Source: Emydura subglobosa
Taxonomy: Eukaryota > Chordata > Testudines > Chelidae
Assembly: GCA_007922225.1 (NCBI GenBank)
Contig: ML679961.1
Span: 70,102,890 to 70,166,889 of the forward strand
Length of the DNA: 64,000 bases
Direction of reading: 5' to 3'
The translations under genes were made by a program, and so were the position numbers. The notes beneath the pieces are model-generated. The model was not told the DNA's origin. It searched no databases and saw only the letters and a program-made list of their open reading frames with translations. Below, piece by piece: positions 1-11,204 of this stretch. Each line of letters begins with the position of its first letter. Position 1 is the stretch's first letter.

Positions 1-378
1 GACAGTAAGTGACTTTTTGACTGGTAGGACTGCAATATTAGCCAATCATCCAGATAGGTGAATGTCTGGACACCCATATGTCTGAGGTAAGCCTTTACTA
101 CTGCTCTAAACATTTCAAAAACGTTGAGGCCTGAAAGACTGAACGGGAATCCTGTATAATATTCATGGTGGAACCCCTCTGTATACCTCAGATATTTCCT
201 GTGGCTGGGGTGGATTGCCACAGCAAAAGCAGCATACCAGTCATTCAGAAATAGGGAAGAAATTATGAAGGCCAGGGACACCACCCTGAACTTCAGATAT
301 TTTATGAAGATGTTCAAATCTTGTAGTTTTTGATTAGGCAACCGCCTCCTTTTTTTTTTGGGAATGAGAAAAAAACAG

Positions 379-415
<37 letters not shown>

Positions 416-640
416 AAGCCTCTTTCCTTGTGTGTGGAGAGACCTCCTCAATAGCTCTGAGATTTAAAAAAAAAAAAAAGTTACCTCTTGAAGCAACACA
501 ATCTCATGAGAGGGGTCCCTGAGACTGGGAGAGTGGACAGGAGTAGGACAAAGACTGAAATTGGATAGTGTAACCAAATTCCACACTGTTTAAAACCCAG
601 GAGTCTGAAGTTATGGCATTCCAGCCAATATGGAAGGACC
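1..640 (-). pseudogene. DIRS-like retrotransposon reverse transcriptase, decayed fragment
   Basis: Read on the minus strand, this stretch gives pieces of the RT of a DIRS-type (tyrosine-recombinase) retrotransposon. Seen: a motif reading TYLDDWL near 40-65, with upstream pieces such as NDWYAA, VAIHPSH and LNIFIKYLKF between about 170 and 320, and LMRLCCFK near 480-515. The YLDDWL box holds the two catalytic aspartates of the RT palm, and the upstream pieces match the order expected in DIRS RT. The frame is broken several times, and two A runs (384-414 and 466-478, T runs on the coding strand) sit inside the coding region. The rest of RT, RNase H and the recombinase would lie before position 1. 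The family call is from memory of these motifs; confidence that it is RT is high, that it is DIRS rather than another RT lineage moderate to high because of the Gag upstream. Confidence 0.75.
384..414. repeat. A31 homopolymer inside the DIRS RT remnant
   Basis: An uninterrupted run of 31 A follows TTT at 381-383; a second run of 13 A lies at 466-478. Both are inside the decayed RT coding stretch, so they arose after it lost function. Length may be unreliable in the assembly. Confidence 0.9.
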
Positions 641-699
641 CTAATCAGTTCCCAAAGAGAGGAGACAAGGTGGGAAGGTATGGTACAACAGGGCCTCTG

Positions 700-2850
700 C
701 TTCCAAGCAGACAGCCAAATGTGCTGCTAGGAGGTTAGCTGTGGCAGAAGCAGAAGATGATCTCCAAGGTTGGTCTCAAGTCCTTAAGTGAGTGCAGGGC
801 GTCGTCAGTTTTACCACCGAATAGCCTGCATCCCTTGAACGGAAGGTCCTCAATTGTATTTTGTATTTCTTTAGGGATACCAGAAGCATGAAGTAAGGAC
901 CTTCTCATCACGATGGCAGTTGCCATAGAGTTTGAAAGTAATGTCTGTTGCATTGAGAGTTATCTGCAGTGATGTCCTGGCATCAAGCAAACTCTTGGCC
1001 ACAAATGACAAACTCATGCCTTAACGCCTGGGGCAAATTTGTGTGTAAATCTCCTAAGGGAATCTCAAATAAAATCATTCTTTGATAAAACTGCCTGGTT
1101 ATTTGTGATTCACGTTTGTAATCTCATGGAGTTTGATTTTTTTCTGCCACATAAACTGAGCTTATTGTATTCTTTGTCCTTTGAACTGAACTTTAATTGC
1201 TCATGCCTAAACCTTTTCATTTGCACCCACTACTACCAATGAGCCCAGCACAGGGTAAATAAACTATTGTTGGAAGTTCTGAGAAGTTACTTCATAACAC
1301 TAGCTCACTTTTGCAGTGGTATCAACATAGCCAGACTCTGTCATAACAACTTTGCAAGGTCTCAGGAAGTCTTCATAGCTAGGCAAACCACATGACCAGG
1401 AACTGCAGCATGTAAAATGTCCGATAACCTACGAGGGTTCTCCTGGACAACCTCTACAGGTAGTTCCAATGCACAGGCTACCCTTCTCGTGAGTTCTTGA
1501 AACCACTTGTAGTCATCCAGAGTGGATGACTCTGGATCAAGAGTAATAGCCTTATCTGGGGAAGAGGGTGCTCTGTGAGTTAGAATCTGATGAGATTTCT
1601 CAAACCCCTCTTCCAAATGTGCTTCAGTGGCAGGATGCTGAGGTGCTGGATCAGCTGAAAGGACCTTTTACAAAGGCTGAGGCACTGGAAATTGTGGTCT
1701 TGTCTGCATGACTGAAGCAGATCTTATAATATGGGGGCCAGAGGACAATGCAGTGTTCTTATGGATTAACATCCTAATGAGGATCTATATCTATGACAAA
1801 AATTGAGGCAAAAGTCTAGACCAGTGTTTCTCAATTGGTGTTCCGCGGGAACACTGTTAAGGTTCCGAGAGCAGCTGCTCTCCGCGCTGTCGAGAGCAGC
1901 TGCTCTCCGCGCTGTTGAAAAAGGGAAGATGTCTCGGATTTTCCAGCGGAGGGTATCCAGTGTAAGTGTAATTTAAGTGAGAAATGCTGCCCTTTGCTTA
2001 TTTCGACATTTGAAGACTGCTAAGAGTTTGGGGGGTTCCGCAATTATTTATGGAGTTCAAAAGGGTTCCATGGCCAAATTTAATTGAGAAACACTGGTCT
2101 AGACCTTGGTGAACTGGAACGGGAGCCTCCCTAGATACTCTTTGACTCTGAAGTCAAGAAACAATATCTTCACATAAGGGAAGGATGGTGCTGGGAGAGG
2201 TGTCTGATGACCTGGGATGTGAAGTCTTTCCTGATACCATAGATGTAGAATGTGCCTAAGTGAGACTGTCAGCTGATGTGCACGCAGATGTGAAGAGAGC
2301 AGAGGAGTGTCTGGGAGGCATGAAACCAGCAAGTCTCTGGCTGCCAAAGGGTTGCAGGGTAGATGGTACACAGGGTTGGTACTGTGGTTGATGGTAATGA
2401 GTGTGAGGTAAAAGGTATCATCAGTACCTAATTTGTTGGTGCCAGGAGGGCTGATAGAGTCATCAGTACTAGTTTGAAGTTACCAGTACCAGGATCATTG
2501 GTGCTGGTGCAAGTTGAACCGCTGGAGATGGTGTTGGAGACAGTGATTCTGGCTCTTTTGGTGAAGCTGGCTAGATGCCAGATGGCTTGTGAATTAAGCT
2601 CTCATCTGAAGAAGCCTGGTGCTCAGGTATGAGATAAGTGCTTGAGGAGCCTTTGTTGGACTTTGACCTATGATTCCTTTCTGATGATCCCGAGGTTTTA
2701 AGGGCCTTGGATGAAGGCCCTGGAGATGGAGACCAGTGACTGCTTTCCCTGTTTTTTGTGGGGCTTCCATTCTCTTTCACAGGCAGAGTCTTTCGGTGTT
2801 GGAGCAGCCATCGATAGAGAAGTCGTTAAAGCAATTTTGCATGAGGCACA
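700..2850 (-). pseudogene. DIRS-like Gag, related to the LAP2-alpha domain, decayed and split
   Basis: Minus-strand open pieces line up in Gag order: Ser-rich N-terminal part at 2,571-2,780, a linker piece at 2,099-2,371, a piece at 1,362-1,616 containing DDYKWFQELTRRVA, and a piece at 735-953 containing AIVMRRS, SGIPKEIQNTIEDLPF and LHSLKD. These are hallmarks of the Gag-like protein of vertebrate DIRS elements, the same module that forms the alpha-specific part of TMPO/LAP2-alpha. The stretch between 2,380 and 2,560, with repeated ggtaccagtacc-like motifs, looks like the low-complexity Gag linker. RT lies directly downstream, as expected for Gag-RT order. A hAT-type element (1,822-2,096) sits in the middle and several frameshifts and stops are present, so no intact product is possible. 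Confidence is high for a transposon-derived Gag, moderate for the exact ends. Confidence 0.7.
1822..2096. mobile_element. hAT-type non-autonomous element with perfect 8-bp TSD
   Basis: Terminal inverted repeats CAGTGTTTCTCAA (1,822-1,834) and TTGAGAAACACTG (2,084-2,096) are exact over 13 bp. They are flanked by identical 8-bp target duplications GTCTAGAC at 1,814-1,821 and 2,097-2,104. Eight-bp duplications and CAG...CTG ends are typical of hAT transposons. The 275-bp interior has no coding. It holds a perfect 25-bp tandem duplication (1,866-1,890 and 1,891-1,915). The element is inserted in the DIRS Gag remnant and so is younger than it. Confidence 0.9.
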
Positions 2851-3040
2851 GCCCAACTGCTCATATCGGTACAGCTAGGATCTAATTCTGGGTGCATGAA
2901 CCTCTCCGAGAGGTACATCTATAACCTGGATTCCCTCAGTTTTTGTTGACATCTGGAGAAGGACTTGCATATACTGCATCTCTATAGAATATGTTCTACT
3001 GCTAAAGAGAAGAGGTACCTTGTGCGCTCATCATTTACAG

Positions 3041-4118
3041 CAGCAGTTCCCAAACTTGGGGTCGCAACCCCATCTGGGGTCATAATGATAAAAAAAGGGG
3101 TTGCAAAGATGCTCGACAGCTACTGGCTGGGAGCACTGGTCAGTGCAGAGCAGGGCTCCAGCCCGCTTAGGGGAGCAGCAGCGCCAGCCCGGCCAGGTCA
3201 CAGGCAGTTGGCCTCACTTCTCCCCTTTTGCTTTGTGTCCTCCCCACCCATGTACCCTACCCGCCGCGGTGAGTCCTGGGCGTGTTGCGACACCCAGCAC
3301 TGCCCGGCTTGGGGTGGCAGCCCTGCAATGGGGGGAGGTACTGCTGGAGGCTGGGGTAGAAGGGAGGCACAGTGTGGGGGGAGCAGGAGAGATGGGGGGG
3401 TGTCACAGTGCTCGGTGTGGGGCTGCTTGGGGCAGGAGAGATTGGGGTGTTACAATGCTGGGTGTGGTGGGACTGCCTGGGGCAGGAGAGTGGGGAGGGA
3501 GGGTGTCACAGTGCTGGGGGACTGCCTGGGCCAAGAGAGATAGAAGGTGTGGTCACAATGTTGTGGGTGGGGTCTTTGTAAGATTAATGAGGACAATTAC
3601 TACAAGGCACTAAGAAGGTGCAGCACAACAAAATTTGCAGCTAAAGTAGCTTTAAGTCATTTTGTATCCTCTGATATCTGGGCTGATTTGGGAGCCAGAG
3701 CCAGCCATGGCAAAACTGAGACAACACCGGGAAACAGCCTAGATTACAGCAGTCTGTTGCTGGATACCTAACATAGCACCAGTGCCCAGAATTTCTGCAG
3801 TGTGCCCTCTTCCCACACTTTTAAGACTCAATTTAGCAACCATGAAATCTCGGGTTGTTTAACACTATGACCACACAGTAAATATAATCCACAGTTAAAG
3901 CAAAAGTAATAAATGTCAGATAAATGGATTTAATAGCTACTTTAGGCTTTGTAGTCAATGTTGTATTTTTTATTTAAAAATGTTAAAATGATTTAAAATG
4001 TTTTAAATGAAAAATATAAATACCATAAGCATTGCAATGCCCTGACTTGTATGTGGATTCACCAAAAATTTACAGACTTTAAATGGGGTCACGCTGAGTG
4101 AATGGTTGGGAACTGCTG
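3041..4118. mobile_element. hAT-type non-autonomous element, 1.08 kb, perfect 8-bp TSD
   Basis: Ends CAGCAGTTCCCAAACTT and (complement) CAGCAGTTCCCAACCATT are inverted repeats. Identical 8-bp duplications ATTTACAG flank the element at 3,033-3,040 and 4,119-4,126. The first half (about 3,110-3,560) is GC-rich and contains diverged tandem units built around GGGGCAGGAGAG and GTCACAGTGCTG (roughly 3,370-3,545). The second half is AT-rich and featureless. Long open frames in the GC-rich part (for example 2,965-3,543 and 3,101-3,613) come from these repeats and show no protein-family motif. No transposase is present. Confidence 0.88.
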
Positions 4119-4126
4119 ATTTACAG

Positions 4127-4825
4127 GCACCACTGCCTCACAGTTTGGGCAGTTTTTAAAACCTGGGGATTTGTGGTTTGACATCCTGAGCCTTCGCCTC
4201 TCTCTCTCCCCTCCCTCCCTCACCCCCAAAAGAAAAGAAACTAACAACAGCTCTCATTGACTAATGATTATGCTAACTCTTTACAAAAAAGGGTGCTGAT
4301 AAACAGTGAATGTGAGGCATGGCAGTGAGCTCCAAGGAACTGAGAGATGGTTGGAGTGGCCAGATTCTTTATGTGCCTCATGTGAAATCACAAGGACATT
4401 CAAGGTGCCCCACCACCCCAATGGATACTGCTGGTCAAAAATCTGTCGAGCATAGACACCTATAATGGAATATATAAATAAAAGTACTCAAAGAATCATA
4501 TTTTCCATTTTGAATTTAATTCCCTTTGTTTTAGTTCTGATGGATACAGGAGAAAGGGCGCAGACGACAGCAAGAGCTCACCCTTCTTCAATTCACTCTG
4601 AGATCTCTAATTTTCATTTCCGATTACGCTGGATGCTCCCAGTAGTATTTGTACTGCAGTTGGACCTTGAAGGCCCCATCAAGGATGAGGGCACCATTAC
4701 GCTAGTCCTGGGCATACACACACGAGTCCCTGCTCCAGCAAACTCACTCTAGAATAACAAGATACAACAGGTGGAAGAAATAGAGAAAAGGGGCAGAAGA
4801 GGAATAACTGGCCAGCTATCTAAAT
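4127..4825. other. unique non-coding stretch
   Basis: I see only a CT-rich simple tract near 4,197-4,230 and no gene, splice-flanked open frame or recognised repeat. The open frame at 4,465-4,752 has no protein-like features. Confidence 0.5.
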
Positions 4826-5060
4826 CCAGTGGTTAGACCAGAGTGGGAGTCAGGATACCCGTGTTCTATCCCCAGCTTACCTAAGGTCTCTTTCAGTGGC
4901 AAAGTCTCAGGTTTCCACATTTGTAAAAGTGAGATAATAAATCACCTACCTATCTAAACTGAAACATCTAGGCATCAACCTGACACAGGTGTCATGAGGA
5001 TTAATTCAAAGTTTGGAAAGTGTTCTGAGAGCCTCAGGAGGAAGGCACTAAAGAAAGGCA
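4826..5060 (+). mobile_element. tRNA-derived SINE, degraded copy
   Basis: The stretch follows the pattern of reptile tRNA-derived/MIR-like SINEs: GTGGTTAGACCAG at the head, then a B-box-like GTTCTATCCCC, a mid part AGTCTCAGGTTTCCACATTTGTAAAA and a tail with a GTCATGAGGATTAATTCAAA stretch. Similar order is seen in the other SINE copies of this window (6,059 and 22,607). It is heavily diverged and incapable of transcription as far as can be judged. Confidence 0.65.
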
Positions 5061-6058
5061 GAGGATTACAATATACTTTGTGCAACTAACATGCTTTTAA
5101 GGAAGTTTCAGGTTGGGGGATTGCTTCTAAGCTAGGAACTTGTACATTCGGTTTCCACCTGAAAGCAGTTAAAAACATCTGAGCTAAAGAACAAGCCACT
5201 CACCGGGGAAATTTATCATGGAAAGGCAGAGCTGCAAATATTGTCTAGCAATCCAGCCGGGCACCACAACAAGTCTCAGAGAGTCCTCTAAGAGGGACCT
5301 TGAGAGCAGAAACAATAAGTGGCATTCAAGGTGAATACCTGTAACCACTCAATGCAGAATTTCTTTCTTAAGCAACACATGGGAAGATCATCTTAACTGC
5401 AAGCACCGTTGTTGAAGTTCTGAGAAAATGCTTGGTCAACAGTAGAGAGAAAAGCACTTTCACTGTAGTTAGTCACCCGATAGCTTTAAATACCCTGCAT
5501 TAATGAACCACTTTATAAAGAGTCCTCTCTCATTTGACAGAAAGGCTACTCCCCCCACACTTGGGGGAATGGGGGGTGGGGGGGGGAGTATATTGCGAAC
5601 ATTAAAGAACTAATTCCAAAAGAACTGTCTCCAGATTGAAACCTATTTACAACAGTAAATCAGAGCTCCTGTTTATTCTGAACGACAGGGAGAAAGTGCA
5701 GTTAAAAATAGCAATGATAAACCTGAGCGCACAAATCCCACCATAACTGTACCACACGTGCCCTTCAAAGCGCTGATTCACCTCACTGACCCAAGTTTTT
5801 GAAGTTTCCACTTCAAGTTTTTATTGCTGCATAAATGCTGTTCTTCATAGAAGGCTGAGTGGTGCCATTCTGCCTGTACATTAAATAGGATTCTGAGTTT
5901 GTTGTTCAGTTAGCACTGCGCAGGGCAATAACCCAGTCTATGTCTCATATAAGGATGGTGGGTGAAGACACGCTTCAGGTGTCAGAGAGGAAGTTCCCAT
6001 CACTGGAACATGGCACCTTTGACCATGGCGTGAAGACTACATCGTCACAGGAGGCAAT
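5061..6058. other. unique non-coding stretch with a C/G-run block
   Basis: No gene or family recognised. At 5,551-5,589 a CCCCCC run is followed by runs of five, six and nine or more G, a possible G-quadruplex site. Confidence 0.5.
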
Positions 6059-6275
6059 ATGACCTAGTAGTCAGAAAAGGGGATGGAGCATGGATTTCTG
6101 CGTTTTATTCTTAGATTTTCCACTGACTTATCTGGCTTTGGACAAATCATTTAGCTTCTCTCTGCCTCAGTTTCCCCACCTGTAAAATGGAGATAATATT
6201 TCCCTGCTTTTCAAGGGTCATGAGGAACACATTAATATTTGCACAGGGATTCACAGAAATACAAAGTATTTGATC
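6059..6275 (+). mobile_element. tRNA-derived/MIR-like SINE, degraded copy
   Basis: The core reads GGACAAATCATTTAGCTTCTC, then CTGCCTCAGTTTCCCCACC and TGTAAAATGGAGATAAT, the classic middle of MIR/tRNA-SINE copies, followed by a GGGTCATGAGGAACACATTAA tail. The tRNA-like head at 6,059-6,085 (ATGACCTAGTAGTCAGA) is worn. The open frame at 6,147-6,347 on the minus strand is merely its shadow. Confidence 0.75.
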
Positions 6276-7497
6276 ATCTTGACAGAGGCCATGCCAACCA
6301 CATGATGTGGAAAGAAAAGTCAAAGTCACACAACCATATTCCACCATGGCAAATGTAGATTACTTAGTCTATGTTCCCCTGAAGACTTTACAAACACAAT
6401 ATATTATGTCACTTAGCCATTGAAATCAGACCCCTACCTTTCACGTGGCCTATTACTGACCATACTGTGATGTCTACATTAGATTAAGTGGTGCTATTAT
6501 GGTGGCAATAACATATACAAAATGATAATCTCAGAATTTTCATTGGAAAAATCTGGCCAAAACAGTTTAGAATCATTTATTAGTAGAAAACTTAATGAGG
6601 CAGATTTTTTCCTTTAAAGTTCGTAAGTTGTGAATGAATGAAAATGAACAATTAATAACAGACATGCAAATCACCACAGTACTGACCTGCAAGACTCCCA
6701 ATACAGCCTTGAGATCTCCTCTATGCTCTGCCAATCCACCAACCTGCAGCACCCCTGTTATTCCAGTCAGGCTGATTATGGCAAATATGCAAAAGGAAGC
6801 TAGTCAACAATACATGTCCCATCTCTATGCCACTGATGCTCCATCTCTGTGGATCTTCAAATGCTCAGCATAATGAAATGAGTTAAGGAGGGAATTTTAA
6901 AAAAGCAGCATGAGGAAAGAATGACAGTTATATAAAGAGCAGTTAACTGGCCAGTAATTTTATTCATTTGCTCACTATTACTGCAGACCTTTCTGTTCTA
7001 AAGAGCTCTTGTGCACATAGCCCAATGTCTCCTATGTGTGGGACTCATTAGCTGTTACTTATTTCTGTAACTATATTAATTCTGAAAATATCTCTAAGTG
7101 TTACTTCAGAAAAAGATTACTAAATTAAAAATCTAACAATCCTATAACGACACAATCTGTTCCCATGGAAGTGCCTGACATGCCAAACATTAATTCTGTA
7201 TCAATAAGGGCTGTGAGGAAGATTCACTTATTTAGGCACCACGTAATTAGTAAAGTGATGAAGTTACTCAAGATGAGGGCTACAATAACTGCATCCAAGC
7301 AAAGGATTGTACAAGTTTCCTTCAAACAGAAAGTTTATCTCCCCGACATTTGTCATAACAAGTTACCAGGTTTATTCGTGAGAGAAAAATACAGTTATCT
7401 TTCACAGAGAAGGAAAGGGGGTTTTCAGGAACACAAGAGATGGGAACTAGAGAAGTAACATTTATTTACTGCACAAAAGAAAGCGGGCCACTAATCT
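6276..7497. other. unique non-coding stretch
   Basis: No repeat family, RNA gene or convincing exon seen. Short open frames at 6,634-6,873 and 7,165-7,458 lack protein-family features. Confidence 0.45.
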
Positions 7498-7835
7498 CTG
7501 GGGTCCCCAAACTTTCAGCTGTGAGGGCCACACCACTCAGTCTTGCTCTTATGGTGGGCCGGAGTGGCTGGGCCCACATCACATGGGAGGGGGTGGGGGG
7601 AGCAGCCACTGCACAGCATTGCTTGGGGCCGGGAGTGGCACGGCTCTAGCCAGGGCACCGCTAGGCCCACGTAGAAAAGGGGCAGGGACAGGAGGTGGGA
7701 GCAGCCGCCATGCGGTGCTGCTTGAGGCCAGGAGCAGCGCGCTAGGCCCATGTAGGAGAGGGGTGGGGTGAAGGGGCGGGGCCAGGAGTGGGCCGGTCAA
7801 AATGTGTTGGCAGGGCCATAGTTTGGGGACCCCTG
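7498..7835. mobile_element. hAT-type non-autonomous element with GC-rich tandem interior
   Basis: Ends CTGGGGTCCCCAAACTTT and (complement) CAGGGGTCCCCAAACTAT are inverted repeats. The flanking 8-mers (ACTAATCT and TTAGTAAG) do not match, so the target duplication has decayed or the ends are off by a few bases. The interior is two diverged units of about 110 bp sharing GGGAGCAGCC, GCTGCTTG and CTAGGCCCA motifs. Open frames at 7,515-7,998 on either strand derive from this GC-rich interior. Confidence 0.8.
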
Positions 7836-8456
7836 TTAGTAAGTAATGAAATGGCTTTAGAATTGAACACAATTGTGCCTGACTAGTTGCCAATAGCAAG
7901 TCCATACCCGTGACAATCTGTAAATGTGCTGGGTTGGAGCTTTTTTCCCTATCAACTAACTCCATTTCACAAAAGCAATGACACGATGACTGTTGCATTC
8001 ACTGAATGATTGAAGCCCCTAACATGTGTGACTCCTAACATCTTAATGTCCAGCAAGCTGATAAACTCAGCACAGCTCTGACATCCCTCCTCTTTTCTAA
8101 ATAGGTTGTAACTTTTGCCACTACCACAATAGCTTTACACATTTCTCATTAGCCTTGATGCTCAGTTCTTCTGATGGATCAGTCGTGTACGGTAAGGGCA
8201 AGTGACGTGTATCTAATCTCAAATATTATCCAGGAAAATCTCCAGTGTATACACACTAGGGGATAAATGAGGACAGGAGAAAGGCTCCCCCTTAATTACT
8301 AAGCTTCCTGTATTGTAAGAGCTGCTTTCAGTTTGAGGATGAGAGATTGAGATGTTCAAAGATGACTAAGGGCTTTAGTCATGCAACTCCCTGTAATTTC
8401 AATGTGAGTCATGTCACCAAATTCACTAGTCCACTTTGACAATATCAGCCGGGGCC

Positions 8457-8560
8457 CTTAGGGTGTGTCTACACTGCAGCTGGGAGCAAGACTCCAATCC
8501 TGGGTAGACTACTGGGGTTTGAGCTAGCATGCTAAAAATGGTGTGCCTGTTGCAGCTTGG
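8457..8560 (+). mobile_element. fragment of the 55-kb fold-back family (one arm)
   Basis: Begins CTTAGGGTGTGTCTACACTG and contains GAGCTAGCATGCTAAAAATG (8,520-8,539). Both parts occur in the same order in the left arm of the element at 55,227-55,610. Only one arm is recognisable here. Confidence 0.65.
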
Positions 8561-10252
8561 GTTTGCAAATTCAGGGGCCCAGTCAGCTTTGTGAAATTGA
8601 TTAGCATATTCAGTCCAGTTTCTACAGAAGAGGAGTCCATTCCACAATTGATTGTTTGGCTGAATGGCCAGGACTTGAATGGGTATAAAGATCATATTCC
8701 CCAATTCCTTGGGATAGGCCCCGCCAGCTCAGAGAGTTAAAGGACATTTACAAGACATAGTAGGGAAGCTTGTACCATCACTGTTATACTTGTTCTGTCA
8801 ACTCACCACCTTTCACAAAACAGCAGAGTTACTGTTGTTCTTTTTCTACAAAAGGGATAATGACACAGCATACGCTTCAGTATCACAACTCTATAATGAA
8901 GACAATGATGAACAAGTAGATCAGATTTTTCACACGGCACACTAACTAATTAATAGCAGGGGGGAAAAACAAACAAAAAACAAACAAAAAACAGATGGGA
9001 TGCTGCAGCCTGCCTCAAATGCTAATTTAGTTAAGATTTCACTCTAATAAGGTCTACAACGGAAGGAAAAACAAAAAATCCCAACAACAGAATTCCCCCC
9101 AAGTCCATTCTCAGCTCTCACATACACAGCAGTTCTTAGTTAAGCAGACCACCAGGGCTCAAAATTAGGGGATGAGACGATGAATCTGCTAATTGGTGGA
9201 CACGTTTGTATCATTTCTTTCTTTCTTTCAAACAGCAGTCAAAAATCTTCTAAGTGCTACCCAACATTTGCTCCCCAAGGAGCTTAGAAACTACTTTCCA
9301 GAGATGACACAATGAAGGAGCAATAAAACAGTGGCAGGGAAAGGAAAAATGGAAGCAACACGAATAAAACTACATGATCACTCAACAAAAAATAAAAGTG
9401 CAGAACAGCAGAGGAAGGAATTTTTCAAAAATAAACTGAATGAATAAGTACCAATCCAAGAGTGAGTTAGCAGGAATTCTGGAAGAAATGGGAAGATTTT
9501 AAGAATGGATCAATTCCTAATTCTCTTATTAATATGACTGTATGTATCCATGATAGCTACTGTAACAGATGCACTGCAGTATCTGAATGCAGTGCATTAT
9601 GTGACAGGAAACAGAATAGATCAAATCATTTTGAATGTATCTGTATGTTCTTTTCCCATCTCAGAGGACTCAGCCCACCAGAAGTTCTCACTGAATCCTG
9701 AGTATATTACACTTTCTTACACAAAGACATTGTATTATCTCCTCCTTTCCCTCCCTCCTCTAAGAACTCTTCTCACAGCACAGAAATGATTCAGAGTAAC
9801 CTTTCAGCTCATAGATACAACCACCACCAACTTCTGGGTTTTTTTCTTCCTTTGACATCATAAATGATCATGAATATATTTGATACCTGTGACAGAGGCT
9901 GAGTCTGTCAGGGAAAAATGGGCCCATTTTGTTCCCTTGATGTAATGGTAGGTGAAACCAGCAACAGTATCGGCTAGAATGAAGCGGGGGGAGATGATAA
10001 TTATATCAGATACCATCTTCTGAGCCAAGATGACGACAGATGGAGGAACAAATCAGTCTGGACAATTTCCTGCTGAGCATCATGAATGCCATGAGGGTCT
10101 GCTGCTGAATGGCCCACACACAGGGGACGGGATGGAAGTGATGACCAGTAGTCTTTTCTCTCTTTAACTTCCAATGATTCTGAGAGAGTACTCAAGAAGT
10201 GAGCTATAGGACTCTGAAACCAATTTCAAAAAGGGTTAATGAAAGCAATAAC
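8561..10252. other. unique non-coding stretch
   Basis: A-rich (AAAAACA)n-like sequence at 8,964-8,992; otherwise no gene or family recognised. Open frames at 9,550-9,789 and 10,001-10,195 look like chance. Confidence 0.45.
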
Positions 10253-10263
10253 CTCCCCCCTCC

Positions 10264-10297
<34 letters not shown>

Positions 10298-10320
10298 GGG
10301 GGGGGGGGAGGGGAGAGGGA
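10253..10320. repeat. polypyrimidine tract passing into a G run
   Basis: CTCCCCCC is followed by (CTTTT)n, a run of T, and then at least ten G and further G-rich sequence. The strand changes from pure pyrimidine to pure purine near 10,298. Confidence 0.85.
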
Positions 10321-10591
10321 GGTACTTTATCTCCACGAACAGTTTAAATCACTCATATTAGCTCCTACACAGTGAAACCCAGGAACAGTGCCACGTGGTG
10401 AGCTCGGTAAGTGTTGCTGGGACACATGCTAGTTACGAGGTGTTCTTTAGTGTATAGGCAGTCTTACAGACTAAACTTTTCTTTCCCCATGTTAAAGACA
10501 TTGCAATAAATTATCAGTGTGCAGCATGAAGTCCTTTGTTCACCATGTGCACAGATCAAATGCCAAGCTAACAAGCAAAGCAGTCACACAT

Positions 10592-10669
10592 CATGGGTGA
10601 AATCCTGGCCCCCTTGAAACCAATGGCAAAATTCCATTGATTTCAGTAGGGTCAGGATTTCATCCCATG
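10592..10669. repeat. short fold-back repeat, copy 1
   Basis: Ends GGGTGAAATCCTGGCC and GGTCAGGATTTCATCCC are inverted repeats; inside lie CAATGG and CCATTG. Related copies are at about 13,590-13,662 and 26,771-26,842. I recognise this as a common interspersed unit in reptile genomes but cannot name the family. Confidence 0.7.
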
Positions 10670-11204
10670 CATATAAAGGACATTACAATTCTCCTAATAT
10701 TGTTTTACCCTACCTAAAGCACATATAACTGAATGAGGCTAAGTGCAACCATGTTCAATTTTATTGATCAAGTTATTCCCTTTTTCAAGATGACACAGTT
10801 TCTCTCACATGCCATGTTCTGCATCTTTCCCCACCATTTTGTACTTCTCACTTTTAGGCTGCACTACACATTTTCCTTTTTCTTGACTTACGATTTCTGT
10901 ATAACTGAAATATGCCCTAGTTGTATTACATGCTTTACCTCTGCAAACTCACCTCATGTAGTCTGTACTGGGCTTTTCTAAAGACACGAGTTACTGGGGT
11001 GGAGGGGAAGGAGGCAGCAGGGGTAGAAGGTTGGAGCAGTCTCATGAGAAATCATGGTAATTTACAGAAATGCTAACCTTCACAGTGAAGGACTCCTGTT
11101 ACCTCTAACAATTTGCTACACGTTTGCCTACTTCCACTGTGCAGCATATTGAAACCCTGGCCTGTTTATATGGGAAATTTGCACTTCCCTCAATTTTTAA
11201 ATCC
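10670..11204. other. unique non-coding stretch
   Basis: Nothing recognised. The open frame at 10,733-10,981 is hydrophobic low-complexity without splice context. Confidence 0.4.

Noticed and set aside
2965..3613. Overlapping plus-strand frames of 170-192 codons
   Set aside because: They lie in the GC-rich tandem interior of a hAT-type element, run in several frames at once and have no protein-family motif.
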